Positions 54,963 through 63,889 of a DNA stretch of 64,000 nucleotides are shown piece after piece. The notes beneath the pieces are model-generated. The model did no database searches, was not told where the DNA came from, and was given only the letters and a program-made list of their open reading frames with translations. The DNA lies in the NCBI RefSeq assembly GCF_037890675.1, contig NZ_CP149575.1, positions 62,001 to 126,000 on the forward strand, given 5' to 3'. The position numbers and the translations under genes were made by a program. Every line of letters starts with the position of its first letter. Position 1 is the first letter of the stretch. The DNA is from Methylovirgula sp. 4M-Z18. Its GTDB lineage: Bacteria; Pseudomonadota; Alphaproteobacteria; Rhizobiales; Beijerinckiaceae.

Positions 54963-55454
54963 TCAGGGCTTCCTGCTCACGATCAAGCACGTTGAAGCGC
55001 CATGGGCATAGAGTTTGCCTTGTGCATCTTCGATCCTGCTCTCTAGCGTGATGACGGTCTTGCCGCGTGAGATGACGTGGCCGGTCGCCCGCAATTCGCC
55101 GGAATCAGCGAAAATCGGGCGAACGAACTTGGCGGTGGTTTCATGCGACGGACAGGTTTCCCCGGCCGAAAGCGTCGTCTGCGCTGCAAGCGACATGACG
55201 GTGTCGAGCATGGTCATGATCCAGCCGCCATGAACCGTGTTCGTCAGGTTGCAAAAGCGCGGCTCTGGTGTAGCTAGGAGTTCAACCTTGCCTTCCGCTG
55301 GGGGAAGCAAGGTGAATGGCAGCGTCTCTGCCATCGGAGGGCGGCGAAACCTCCCCTCTGCCAGCGCCGCCACAAATTCGAGTCCGGACCATTCAGATGC
55401 GTCGGCGAATGTTGTAGTGGCGTCGGGTGCGGTTAGTCCCGTTTCCAATTTCAT
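54963..55454 (-). CDS. PaaI-type hotdog acyl-CoA thioesterase
   Basis: The 163-aa hotdog protein has the family core CNLTNTVHGGWIMTMLDTVM (HGG with active-site region), AAQTTLSAGETCPSHETTAK, FVRPIFADSGELRATGHVIS and RTVI-like TVITLESRIEDAQGKLYAHG. It hydrolyses acyl- or aryl-CoA thioesters. The start overlaps the tetR stop by 4 nt, so it is coupled to the repressor and heads the lipid-like gene run. Confidence 0.9.
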   Translation of the reverse strand: MKLETGLTAPDATTTFADASEWSGLEFVAALAEGRFRRPPMAETLPFTLLPPAEGKVELLATPEPRFCNLTNTVHGGWIMTMLDTVMSLAAQTTLSAGETCPSHETTAKFVRPIFADSGELRATGHVISRGKTVITLESRIEDAQGKLYAHGASTCLIVSRKP

Positions 55455-56059
55455 TGGCGCTCCCCCGGCCGCTCATCATCGGAGGACATCGTCGTCCGCA
55501 CGCTCTCTGCCGCAGACTGCAGGAACCGCTTCGACAAATCCTGGTCATTTACCGCCCGCGAGAGAACGACAGCACCGATCATAGTCGATAGAACGGCCAT
55601 GGTTTTGTTGCTTGATTCCCTGGCGTCGGCATCGGTCAACCAACGACCGAGCAGCTCGAGGTATTCCCTGATCCCGGCTTCGAATGACGCCTTCACATCG
55701 GCGCCTTGCCGGGCAGCATCCGAGCCAAGCGCGACGATCGGACAGCCGTCCATCTTTTCCGCGCCATGCTCCATGCTGAGATAGAACGCTATTACCGCAC
55801 CAAACGGGTCCTGCGGATTGGCTGCGGCTGCGGCCGACCACCTATCAAAGGCGTGCTCCAAAGCTCGCCTCGATGCCTGCACCATCAGGTCGTCCTTCGA
55901 CGCGAACTGTTTGTAAAACGCACCTTGGGTCAGCCCGGCACTTTCCATCAGGTCCTTGAGGCCAATGCCATCAAAGCCGTGCTCCCGAAACAGGCGGCTT
56001 GCTACATTGATCACCGCTTGGCGGTTTTCCTCAGCCTGAACGCGACTTACACGCATCAT
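55451..56059 (-). CDS. TetR-family repressor of the second efflux/FabF-FtsZ block
   Basis: ATG 56059 (or 56056) is chosen; an upstream start would place 19 residues inside the operator. The HTH reads RQAVINVASRLFREHGFDGI, DLMESAGLTQGAFYKQFASK, typical of TetR proteins of the AcuR/NemR-like type (ending DAARQGADVKASFEAGIREY). It is first in the minus-strand run and diverges from the MFP-RND genes. A nested palindrome between them is the likely operator, so one ligand may switch both arms. Confidence 0.9.
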   Translation of the reverse strand: MMRVSRVQAEENRQAVINVASRLFREHGFDGIGLKDLMESAGLTQGAFYKQFASKDDLMVQASRRALEHAFDRWSAAAAANPQDPFGAVIAFYLSMEHGAEKMDGCPIVALGSDAARQGADVKASFEAGIREYLELLGRWLTDADARESSNKTMAVLSTMIGAVVLSRAVNDQDLSKRFLQSAAESVRTTMSSDDERPGERQ

Positions 56060-56072
56060 AGACCTCTTTTTT

Positions 56073-56119
56073 AGATTGCGTTCACACTCTATATGCGATA
56101 TAGATGTCGAATGCAATCT
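56073..56119. promoter_or_regulatory. Nested palindromic operator between tetR and MFP genes
   Basis: The outer arms AGATTGCGTTC (56073-56083) and GAATGCAATCT (56109-56119) match at 10 of 11 as an inverted repeat. The inner TCTATAT-GCG-ATATAGA (56088-56104) is a perfect palindrome. Both share a centre, at 56096. It lies 14 bp from each gene's start region, ideal for a TetR dimer pair repressing both directions. Confidence 0.72.
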
Positions 56120-56133
56120 ATTTTTAAGAGGCC

Positions 56134-57249
56134 ATGGGTATGAAAAAAAAGCCCGCTATTATGCTGGGGCTCGGCTTGATCGCGATATCAGGCTTAGTCG
56201 CCTTCACCTTACTCGCCGCTCGCGCACCGGGAGCCATGGCGGGAGGCGATCCGAGGCAAGAAACACCGCTGGTTCAGCTGGCAATGGCAGGGCGGGCCAC
56301 CGATTCCGAGCGTCGTTTTACGGGCATCGTCGGGGCGAAGGTCGAGAGCAATCTCGGTTTTCGTGTGCCGGGTAAGATCATAGAACGGCTTGTGAATGCC
56401 GGCCAGCAAGTCAAAGCCGGCCAGCCTCTGCTGCGCATCGACGAAACCGACCTTCGACTTACGCTCGTGGCGAAACGCAATGCTGTCGCCGCAGCACGCG
56501 CCGTGCTGGTTCAGGCAAGTGCGGACGAGAAGCGTTATGCAGCCCTTGTGAAGAATGGATTGGCGGCAACCCCACAACGCTACGAGCAGGCGAAGGCTGC
56601 ACTCGATACCGCAACGGCCCAACTCGCCGCCGCGGAAGCAGAAGCGCAGGTGGCCGAGAACGAAGCAACCTATTCCATCCTCGTTGCGGATGCCGATGGC
56701 ACGGTGATCGAAACGCTTGGCGAACCGGGGCAAGTCGTCTCCGCTGGCCAAACTGTCATTCGGCTTGCTCAGGCTGGCTCTCGCGAAGCGGTTGTCGCGC
56801 TTCCCGAGATAATTCGGCCGGCGATCGGCTCGGTTGCCGAGGCCAGTGTGTATGGGAGCAATGAGCGTTATACGGCACGTCTCCGGCAGCTATCGGATTC
56901 CGCCGATGCCCAGACACGCACCTACGAGGCTCGCTATGTACTCGATGGCGAGGGCGCAACGGCGCCGCTTGGCGCGACAGTAACCATTCGGCTTGGAAAT
57001 GAGACAAGCCAACCGGAACTTCAGGTGCCGCTAGGAGCGGTGCTTGATGATGGAGAAAAGACCGGCGTCTGGCTCCTGGATCGTGCAACCTCGACCGTAC
57101 ACTTCCGGCCAATCGGCCTTGTCCGTGTCAACAGCGAAACTGCTGTGGTCTCTGGGCTGGACTCCGGTGATCCGGTTGTCTCACTCGGCGCGCATCTCCT
57201 GCAAGAAGGCGCTCGCGTCAGGACTGCCTCCGAAAGCAGAGGCCAGTGA
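56134..57249 (+). CDS. RND periplasmic adaptor (MFP)
   Basis: The 371-aa adaptor is anchored by an N-terminal hydrophobic helix (IMLGLGLIAISGLVAFTLLA). It has the order barrel/lipoyl (ERRFTGIVGAKVESNLGFRV), helical hairpin (LVQASADEKRYAALVKNGLA to AAEAEAQVAENEATY), second lipoyl half (SILVADADGTVIETLGEPGQ), beta-barrel and membrane-proximal domains. Unlike the MFP at 22264 it lacks a lipobox. Its stop shares a base with the RND start (TGATG). First gene of the plus-strand arm. Confidence 0.92.
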   Translation: MGMKKKPAIMLGLGLIAISGLVAFTLLAARAPGAMAGGDPRQETPLVQLAMAGRATDSERRFTGIVGAKVESNLGFRVPGKIIERLVNAGQQVKAGQPLLRIDETDLRLTLVAKRNAVAAARAVLVQASADEKRYAALVKNGLAATPQRYEQAKAALDTATAQLAAAEAEAQVAENEATYSILVADADGTVIETLGEPGQVVSAGQTVIRLAQAGSREAVVALPEIIRPAIGSVAEASVYGSNERYTARLRQLSDSADAQTRTYEARYVLDGEGATAPLGATVTIRLGNETSQPELQVPLGAVLDDGEKTGVWLLDRATSTVHFRPIGLVRVNSETAVVSGLDSGDPVVSLGAHLLQEGARVRTASESRGQ

Positions 57250-60200
57250 TGAGCTTCAACCTTTCCGCAATCGCAGTTCGTGAACGCGCCGTCACCCTAT
57301 TTTCAATCCTCTTGCTGGTTGCCGCCGGTGCCTACGCATTCTTCATGCTCGGTCGGGCAGAAGATCCCAACTTCACTATCAAAACGCTAACTGTCACAAT
57401 GGTATGGCCGGGTGCCACGGCACGCGAAATGCAGGATCTCGTCGCTGAGCCTCTGGAAAAACGACTTCAGGAACTGACTTGGTACGACCGGGTGGAGACG
57501 ACCACGCGACCGGGCTATGCGTATATGACGGTCACACTGAAGGACAGCACGCCCCCGTCCGCGGTGCAGGAAGAGTTCTATCAAGCTCGAAAGAAACTCG
57601 GAGATGAAGCTCGCAACCTGCCATCCGGCGTTTACGGCCCGTTCGTCAACGACGAATATTCGGATGTGAGTTTCGCCCTCTATGCCCTGAAAGCGAAGGG
57701 CATGCCAATGCGCGAACTTGCTAGACAGGCCGAGGTGATCCGCCAAGATCTCCTGCACGTACCCGGCGTAAAGAAGATAAACATTCTCGGCGAACGTCCC
57801 GAACAGATTTTCGTCGAGTTCTCCTACGCTAAGCTGGCAACGCTCGGCGTGTCGGCACAGGACATCGCTGCCGCCTTGCAGCGGCAGAACGCGGTTACGC
57901 CGGCGGGCTCGATCGACACAAAGGGGCCGCAGGTCTTCATCCGAATCGACGGTGCTTATAACAGCGTTCAGGCGATCGCCGACACGCCGATCGTTGCAGC
58001 AGGACGGACACTGAAGCTCTCCGACATCGCAGATATTCGCCGGGGCTACGAGGATCCGCCAACCTACCTCATCCGTCGCCAAGGCGAGCCAACTATCATG
58101 CTCGCCGCAGTCATGCAGGAGGGTTGGAATGGCCTCGCGCTCGGAAAGGCGCTTGAGGAAAGAACAGCAGCCATCGCACAGACGTTGCCGCTCGGCATGA
58201 CGCTCGACAAGGTGACGGACCAGGCGGTCAACATCGCCTCGGCGGTCGATGAATTCATGATGAAGTTCGCCATGGCGCTCGGCGTGGTGCTGCTGGTGAG
58301 TCTGCTCAGCTTGGGCTGGCGCGTCGGCATCGTGGTGGCCGCCGCTGTCCCTTTGACGCTCGCTGTCGTGTTTCTGATCATGCTGGAAACAGGGCGTTTC
58401 TTCGACCGTATCACGCTGGGTGCTCTTATCCTGGCACTAGGTCTTCTCGTCGACGATGCCATCATCGCAATTGAGGTGATGGTCGTGAAGATGGAAGAAG
58501 GCATGGACCGCATCAAGGCCGCGGCCTATGCGTGGAGCCACACTGCAGCGCCGATGCTCTCGGGAACGCTCGTAACGATCGCCGGGTTCCTGCCCGTGGG
58601 CTTTGCGCGCTCTACGGCAGGTGAATATGCCGGCAATATCTTCTGGGTCGTAGGCTTTGCGCTCATCATCTCCTGGATCGTCGCAGTCGTGTTCACGCCT
58701 TATCTCGGCGTCAAGATGCTGCCGGAGATCAAGCCGATTGAAGGCGGCACCCACGCGATTTATGACACGCCGAACTATCGACGCCTGCGAGGGCTCATCA
58801 CCTTTGCCGTGCGCCACAAATTCGTGACTTGCGGCATCGTCGGCATAACGTTCGCCCTGGCCGTCGTCGGGATGGGCGCCGTCAAACAGCAGTTTTTCCC
58901 GACATCCGACCGTCCCGAAGTCCTGGTTGAGGTTCGCCTGCCTGAAGGCACCAGCATCGAAACCACGACGGCCACGGTTGAAAGGCTTGAGCACTGGCTG
59001 GAAGGCCAGCCCGAAGCCAAGATCGTCACAAGCTATGTCGGTCAGGGCGCTCCCCGCTTCTTCTTCGCGATGGCGCCGGAACTGCCTGACCCTGCCTTCG
59101 CCAAGATCGTCGTCCTCACTCCAGACGCGGAGGCGCGCGAGGTTCTGAAGCATAGACTCCGGGAAGCGGTGGCGGAGGGAATAGCCCCCGAGGCGAGTGT
59201 CCGTGTCACGCAGCTCGTGTTCGGCCCCTATACGCCGTTCCCGGTCGAGTTCCGGGTCATGGGTCCCGATCCCGCGCAACTCTACAGCATTTCCGAAAAA
59301 GCTCTCGACATTATGCGGAGCGTCCCAGACGTGCGGCAGGCCAACCGCGACTGGGGCAACCGCACGCCCGTGCTTCGCTTCATGCCCGACCAGGATCGGC
59401 TGAGCCTCATCGGCCTCTCGCCGGCGGAGGTGGACCAGCAGCTGCAGTTCCTCCTCACCGGCATTCCCGTCACGCAGGTCCGTGAGGACATCCGCAACGT
59501 CCCTGTCGTGGCACGCAGCGCTGGGGCTGAGAGGCTGGATCCGACGCGCCTGGCGGATTTCTCGCTGATGAGCCGGGGCGGCCGACAGATTCCTCTCGAC
59601 CAGATCGGCCATTCGGAAATCCATCTGGAAGAGCCGATCCTGAAGCGCCGCGATCGGACGCCCGTCATCACGATCCGCTCTGACATCAACGAGGTGACCC
59701 AGCCTCCGGAGGTCTCAAAAGAAATCATGACAGCTTTTCAACCGCTGATCGCATCCCTTCCAGCCGGCTATCGTATCGAAATGGGCGGATCGATCGAGGA
59801 GGCGGCCAAGGCCAACACCGCGTTGGGCAAGGTCTTCCCGGCCATGATCGCCGCCACGCTGATCTTCATCATGTTGCAGGTGCGATCCTTCTCGATGATG
59901 GCTATGGTCATGCTGACGGCGCCTCTCGGCCTTGTCGGCGTCGTTCCGGCGCTGCTCATCTTCAACCAGCCCTTTGGATTCAATGCTATCCTGGGCCTTA
60001 TCGGCTTGGCCGGAATCCTCATGCGCAATACGCTAATCCTGACCGAGCAAATCAAGGAGAACCGTGCGGCTGGTCTCGACGATTATCATGCCGTCATCGA
60101 GGCCACGGTGCAGCGCACAAGGCCGGTAATCCTGACCGCACTTGCTGCCGTGCTGGCGTTCATTCCTCTAACGCACTCCGTTTTCTGGGGGTCGATGGCC

Positions 60201-60359
60201 TATACGCTGATAGGGGGCACGGCAATCGGCACGGTGCTGATCCTGCTTTTCCTCCCGGCGCTTTACACAACCTGGTTCCGGATCAGGCCAACCGCCGACA
60301 AGCCCCATGAGAGCGCGGTAGCGGAAGTAGAACGGCCGACCGCATTCGCTGCCGAATAG
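57249..60359 (+). CDS. RND-family efflux transporter permease (1036 aa), second copy
   Basis: ATG 57249 overlaps the MFP stop (TGATG); a GTG one codon earlier is an alternative. The protein has the standard RND plan: FSILLLVAAGAYAFFMLGRA-EDPNFTIKTLTV, TM4 GLLVDDAIIAIEVMVVKMEE with paired Asp, FPTSDRPEVLVEVRLPEGTS and a C-terminal FLPALYTTWFRI. It closely parallels the permease at 19157 (same length and signature stretches) yet differs throughout, so these are paralogues rather than a recent duplication. No outer-membrane channel gene is present. Confidence 0.95.
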   Translation: MSFNLSAIAVRERAVTLFSILLLVAAGAYAFFMLGRAEDPNFTIKTLTVTMVWPGATAREMQDLVAEPLEKRLQELTWYDRVETTTRPGYAYMTVTLKDSTPPSAVQEEFYQARKKLGDEARNLPSGVYGPFVNDEYSDVSFALYALKAKGMPMRELARQAEVIRQDLLHVPGVKKINILGERPEQIFVEFSYAKLATLGVSAQDIAAALQRQNAVTPAGSIDTKGPQVFIRIDGAYNSVQAIADTPIVAAGRTLKLSDIADIRRGYEDPPTYLIRRQGEPTIMLAAVMQEGWNGLALGKALEERTAAIAQTLPLGMTLDKVTDQAVNIASAVDEFMMKFAMALGVVLLVSLLSLGWRVGIVVAAAVPLTLAVVFLIMLETGRFFDRITLGALILALGLLVDDAIIAIEVMVVKMEEGMDRIKAAAYAWSHTAAPMLSGTLVTIAGFLPVGFARSTAGEYAGNIFWVVGFALIISWIVAVVFTPYLGVKMLPEIKPIEGGTHAIYDTPNYRRLRGLITFAVRHKFVTCGIVGITFALAVVGMGAVKQQFFPTSDRPEVLVEVRLPEGTSIETTTATVERLEHWLEGQPEAKIVTSYVGQGAPRFFFAMAPELPDPAFAKIVVLTPDAEAREVLKHRLREAVAEGIAPEASVRVTQLVFGPYTPFPVEFRVMGPDPAQLYSISEKALDIMRSVPDVRQANRDWGNRTPVLRFMPDQDRLSLIGLSPAEVDQQLQFLLTGIPVTQVREDIRNVPVVARSAGAERLDPTRLADFSLMSRGGRQIPLDQIGHSEIHLEEPILKRRDRTPVITIRSDINEVTQPPEVSKEIMTAFQPLIASLPAGYRIEMGGSIEEAAKANTALGKVFPAMIAATLIFIMLQVRSFSMMAMVMLTAPLGLVGVVPALLIFNQPFGFNAILGLIGLAGILMRNTLILTEQIKENRAAGLDDYHAVIEATVQRTRPVILTALAAVLAFIPLTHSVFWGSMAYTLIGGTAIGTVLILLFLPALYTTWFRIRPTADKPHESAVAEVERPTAFAAE

Positions 60360-60450
60360 GAGCCTTCAGCCGGGGGGAGTGGCCTTTGCCCGCCTCCCTC
60401 CGACCGAGCTGCATTTTGTGCTCCATCACGCGATCACGAAAGGACATCCA

Positions 60451-60534
60451 ATGAGAACTGGAATTATCGGCGCAGGAAATATCGGCGCCACCTTGGCCTG
60501 GAAGCTTGCCGGTAATGGCCATGAGATAAAAGCG
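60451..60534 (+). pseudogene. NADP oxidoreductase (F420-dependent type), N-terminal fragment
   Basis: ATG 60451 with an AAAGGA site opens MRTGIIGAGNIGATLAWKLA and GNGHEIK, the Rossmann start of an NPD1-like NADP oxidoreductase. The similarity ends after ~28 residues and the ORF stops at 60648 with unrelated Cys-rich codons. Truncated at ~60534. The following stretch to 60851 holds no supportable gene. Confidence 0.65.
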
Positions 60535-60851
60535 GAATACCGAGCCACAGCCCTTCGCGGTTGCAACAATACACAAGATTGTTGCGATTCAACGTGCGAT
60601 GAAAAGCAACAAACGGGGCAAAATCGGTTAGGCAACACCCCAAATTGAACGCGCACCCGACACCCCTTGTGAGGCATTAGATTTTGTGTACTCACTCACC
60701 CAGCTCCAGAGCCGAAACCGCACTCTTTGTAACTTAAGCCCCCGCCGTCAGCTTCAATGCAACGAGCCCGCAGTGCGAGGTTCCGCGAACTCGCTCCAGG
60801 AAACGCGAACTGGATTCACAAACACGCGAGTCGCCGGACGGCCTGGGGTCA

Positions 60852-61382
60852 CTACGATACAAAAGGAACCTTCTTTCCGGCCAACCGAGATAGATCAGCG
60901 TGAATCCACCGTAGCTCCGGCCAGGGCGACTCATCGTCCGATGGGCCGGGCGTTTCTCGCTCAAGCAGCGCGTGGATTTTTGCAACGACGCCGGCAAAAG
61001 AAGCGGACTCGATCGAGAACAACCGGCGTGCAAGCCGATCTTCTTGTTTCGCCGCTCCTGCCTCGGCCTGCCGGGCGGCAGAGTAACCGAGCCGGCGATC
61101 TTCGGCTCTCCAGCGCGCCCAGTGCGCACCCAAATTAGGTTCACGGGGAAACCCTACGAGGCGCATCAGTTCAGCCTCAAGGCGTTGCTGTTCACAGCAC
61201 AAAGCGATGGTGCGCTCGTGCGCTTCATGCCACGCACACCATGCAACGATCACACAATCCCTGCCTGACTCCATCGACGGCGCTGTCGCAGGCGGACAGT
61301 TTGCATTCCCGATTGCGATGAGAAACTGCGCAAGCGCAGTACGGCGCGTCAGTTGGGAAGCGGTCGGATGGTTCATGGACAT
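60852..61382 (-). CDS. Hypothetical protein
   Basis: The 176-aa protein has an N-terminal Ala-rich helix, then a Cys/His/Trp-rich segment (VIVAWCAWHEAHERTIALCC), an Arg/Glu-rich helical middle and a C-terminal WIHADLSRLAGK. I do not recognise a family. ORF length, codon pattern and strand-specific amino-acid structure suggest it is real. ATG 61382, or 61376 six bases later. Confidence 0.55.
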   Translation of the reverse strand: MSMNHPTASQLTRRTALAQFLIAIGNANCPPATAPSMESGRDCVIVAWCAWHEAHERTIALCCEQQRLEAELMRLVGFPREPNLGAHWARWRAEDRRLGYSAARQAEAGAAKQEDRLARRLFSIESASFAGVVAKIHALLERETPGPSDDESPWPELRWIHADLSRLAGKKVPFVS

Positions 61383-61686
61383 AAATGGGCCTCGCGTTAG
61401 CTGTGCCGTTTGATCCTCTGGACCCTGATTGCGGGGTGACTAGTCGATGCCAATAGGCTGAAGCAAATTCATTCCGGTGCATATCGCAAGATCTAGGTAT
61501 TGCGTTTTGGGCTCGCATCGTGCCCAACAAGGGGCAGTCCAGCCGCGCGCTTCACAAATCTTTTTCGCAAATTTTGCTTAATCTTCACCCATCTCCGATC
61601 GCGTCGGCGTATTGTGGTCGCTGCGCTGTCGCAATACCGCCTCATCGCTGCCAGCACTCATGCGCGAGACGCGAGGGAGAAAGTCA

Positions 61687-61905
61687 ATGCGCAAATCCCG
61701 CAAAAGTACGGCCACCTTGCTCAGTCACTCCGCCGCCTCAGCAAGCCCTAATGAGATCGAAGAAAAGATGGCGGATTATGCGCGAGAGTTCTTCGGCGAC
61801 GAAGCGTCGACCGCAGTGGCTTATTGCACGCTCGACGCCTGGTTTGAAAACAAAAGCGACGAGTACAACACGTGGTTCCGCGTCTTCAAACGCCTCCGCC
61901 AGTAG
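61687..61905 (+). CDS. Small hypothetical protein
   Basis: ATG 61687, preceded by GAGGGAGA, gives 72 aa: a basic N-terminus and an acidic helical part (EIEEKMADYAREFFGDEAST, CTLDAWFENKSDEYNTWFRV). No named family. Tidy amphipathic helices and a good ribosome site support coding. The 61383-61686 gap before it holds nothing I can support. Confidence 0.55.
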   Translation: MRKSRKSTATLLSHSAASASPNEIEEKMADYAREFFGDEASTAVAYCTLDAWFENKSDEYNTWFRVFKRLRQ

Positions 61906-62048
61906 CCCACAAGCGACACCGCCCAGAATTCAATCGGCACCGAAACACCAGCCTGCACCAAAAGATTTTACGTTGGCAGCTATGCACAGAAACCGCGGCG
62001 GTTAAGATGGTTCTGAAGTTGCTGCATTTATAACGGCCCCTGAGAGAA

Positions 62049-62249
62049 CTAATTGGAAGCCTGGTTACACCAAATCTTACCCGCCTCAGTGACGATTAAA
62101 TTGCCTCGGCCGCACGCGGGCGGGCTTGGTTGCCGGATGCCGATGCCTTCGATCTTAACGCCAGAGGTTGCCCGATCATATGGACGTTCGGTTGATTGGC
62201 AGGCGGCGACGGCCCCGCTCAACATAGCGATGCAAAGAACGCGCGACAT
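62049..62249 (-). CDS. Small putative lipoprotein
   Basis: From ATG 62249 the 66-aa product has a lipoprotein signal (MSRVLCIAMLSGAVAACQST, lipobox AVAAC) and a short mature part with two further Cys (PACGRG, KIWCNQ). Start and signal are convincing, and function is unknown. It follows the PLD nuclease operon at 74 bp on the same strand. Confidence 0.55.
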   Translation of the reverse strand: MSRVLCIAMLSGAVAACQSTERPYDRATSGVKIEGIGIRQPSPPACGRGNLIVTEAGKIWCNQASN

Positions 62250-62323
62250 ATACGATTTCTCCAAAAGGCTGTAGTAACACCGTAGAACCGCGGTTCTCGT
62301 TTGACCATGTCAATGCACCTTCT

Positions 62324-62953
62324 TTAATCGCATTGCGACGCAAGCAGCTCGAATTGCTGGTCGTACTTGGCGGCAAGATCCGGCATATTCCAGACGACAA
62401 TCACGTTTTCTGCATTCCTCGCCTCGGCCGCATAGGAGTAATTGAAGCTTCCGGTTTCGACATGCTTGCCATCAATGATGGCGAATTTGTTGTGCATGAC
62501 CGGGTAGCGGCTATTGGCGCAGACATTGACGCCGGCATCACGCAGATAGGCGATCTTGCTCTTGTCGTCGTACGGCGAATTCGCTTTGGCATCGAGAACC
62601 ACATAGACCCGCACGCCACGCGCAGCTGCACGGATCAAGGCATCGGCGACAGGCTTTGACGTAAACGTGTAAGCGGCCATATGGATCGTAGCAGTTGCCG
62701 AACTAATGGCCTTTTGGACAAGCCGAAGCGCTCGGCCCTGTGGGACCGGTGAGAACGCGACCTCGATCTCGGCGTCAGGGGGAATCGCGGGGCGACTGAG
62801 CTTGTCGGCGATCGCTTGCGCACCTGCTTCAACGACGACACGCGCGACTTCCTGGCCGAGCGTTGGCGGTGGAACGGTCGGCGTGTGTGACCGGGCAAAC
62901 GTAAGAGACGATTGCAACAATATGGCGATGATCGGAAGGGCGCGACGGATCAT
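62324..62953 (-). CDS. Phospholipase D-type nuclease (Nuc-like), exported
   Basis: The 209-aa protein has a signal peptide (PIIAILLQSSLTFARS), then a PLD-family domain with one HKD motif: RYPVMHNKFAIIDGKHVETG (HxKx4D), followed by the conserved SFNYSYAAEARNAENVIVVW. Single-HKD proteins of this size act as dimers. Nuc/EndA-type periplasmic endonucleases are frequently encoded on conjugative plasmids. It starts 9 bp after the membrane-protein gene, in an operon with two predicted envelope proteins. Confidence 0.88.
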   Translation of the reverse strand: MIRRALPIIAILLQSSLTFARSHTPTVPPPTLGQEVARVVVEAGAQAIADKLSRPAIPPDAEIEVAFSPVPQGRALRLVQKAISSATATIHMAAYTFTSKPVADALIRAAARGVRVYVVLDAKANSPYDDKSKIAYLRDAGVNVCANSRYPVMHNKFAIIDGKHVETGSFNYSYAAEARNAENVIVVWNMPDLAAKYDQQFELLASQCD

Positions 62954-62962
62954 GCTTCAAGG

Positions 62963-63358
62963 TCAACCTTGTTCGATTGAATTGCTCGAAGCGCTGTTCG
63001 TCGTGTGCTCCTGCTTACTGTGATAATAATAAAGGTATGCGAGCCCAAACGGCGCCACGACAGGCGAGAGCGCCCAGCAAAAGAACATGGTGAAGAGTTT
63101 GCCGATAGAGACAATGAACGCACTAACGAAAAAGACGTTGCTGCCGAGCAGATAGGCCATAATGCTTTCGTAGACGAAACGCGAATAGGGATAAAGCAGG
63201 GTCGTGACGGTCAGGAACATGTATAGGCCGATAGTTCTGTCCTGCGGGTGAAAGAGGAAATAGGCGCAGGCGGGAAAGATGAGACCGAAAAGCAAGTGTC
63301 GCAGATAATACTGCAAGGCAAAGCCGCCAAAGGTTTTTAGGAAGATGTCACGCAGCAT
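62963..63358 (-). CDS. Membrane protein of the nuclease operon
   Basis: The 131-aa protein has several hydrophobic segments (HLLFGLIFPACAYFLFHPQD, LYMFLTVTTLLYPYSRFVYE, NVFFVSAFIVSIGKLFTMFF, FFCWALSPVVAPFGLAYLYY), i.e. three or four TM helices and a charged C-terminus. No family recognised. Placement between a lipoprotein and a PLD nuclease gene, with gaps of 21 and 9 bp, suggests a role in a transfer or envelope system. Confidence 0.7.
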   Translation of the reverse strand: MLRDIFLKTFGGFALQYYLRHLLFGLIFPACAYFLFHPQDRTIGLYMFLTVTTLLYPYSRFVYESIMAYLLGSNVFFVSAFIVSIGKLFTMFFCWALSPVVAPFGLAYLYYYHSKQEHTTNSASSNSIEQG

Positions 63359-63379
63359 GGCTGGTCGGTCCTTTCCGCG

Positions 63380-63889
63380 TTAAAAATAGGTGAGCATCAC
63401 GCCAACATAGTTTGGCGAGAAATCCGATACCGTCACCGTGACAGCCGTCGGCGGCGCACCATTTTGCACGAGATAATTCTTCGTGTCCTCGCCGAGCTGG
63501 GCTGACGATGCCGTGATCTCAATGGCGCGTGAGACGTTGAGCGACGAGGTAAGCTGCGTCTGCAAACCTTTGTCAGGCGCGATAGTTCCATCTTTGATCG
63601 GAATAAAAATGGTCTGGTCATAAGCAACACCGTGTCGGTGCAGCTTATCGTCGAGATAGGCGATCTGAGCGCGAAGGCGCGCATTCGCCTGATCGATCGT
63701 CGGACCTTGGCGATCGCCCCCATTGATCAATTGCCGCGTGATGAGGCCCGATTCCAGGGCGATATTCTGCTGCGTCGCGGGCGAATTAATCGGCACGCGC
63801 TTGCTCGCATCAACACTTGGTGGCGGCGGTGGTCCACAGGCCGCAAGCGTGGAGGCGAAAGCAAGGGAGATGGTGAGTTGGTATTTCAA
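63380..63889 (-). CDS. Putative outer-membrane lipoprotein
   Basis: A TTG start at 63889 overlaps the preceding stop (TTGA) with AGGAG ~9 bp upstream, giving MKYQLTISLAFASTLAACGP with lipobox TLAAC. The mature ~150 residues include a Pro-rich start, a helix (IDQANARLRAQIAYLDDKLH) and a C-terminal beta-rich part (AVTVTVSDFSPNYVGVMLTY). No family recognised. Envelope lipoproteins next to Nuc-type nucleases are common in conjugation loci. That link is inferred. Confidence 0.7.
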   Translation of the reverse strand: MKYQLTISLAFASTLAACGPPPPPSVDASKRVPINSPATQQNIALESGLITRQLINGGDRQGPTIDQANARLRAQIAYLDDKLHRHGVAYDQTIFIPIKDGTIAPDKGLQTQLTSSLNVSRAIEITASSAQLGEDTKNYLVQNGAPPTAVTVTVSDFSPNYVGVMLTYF

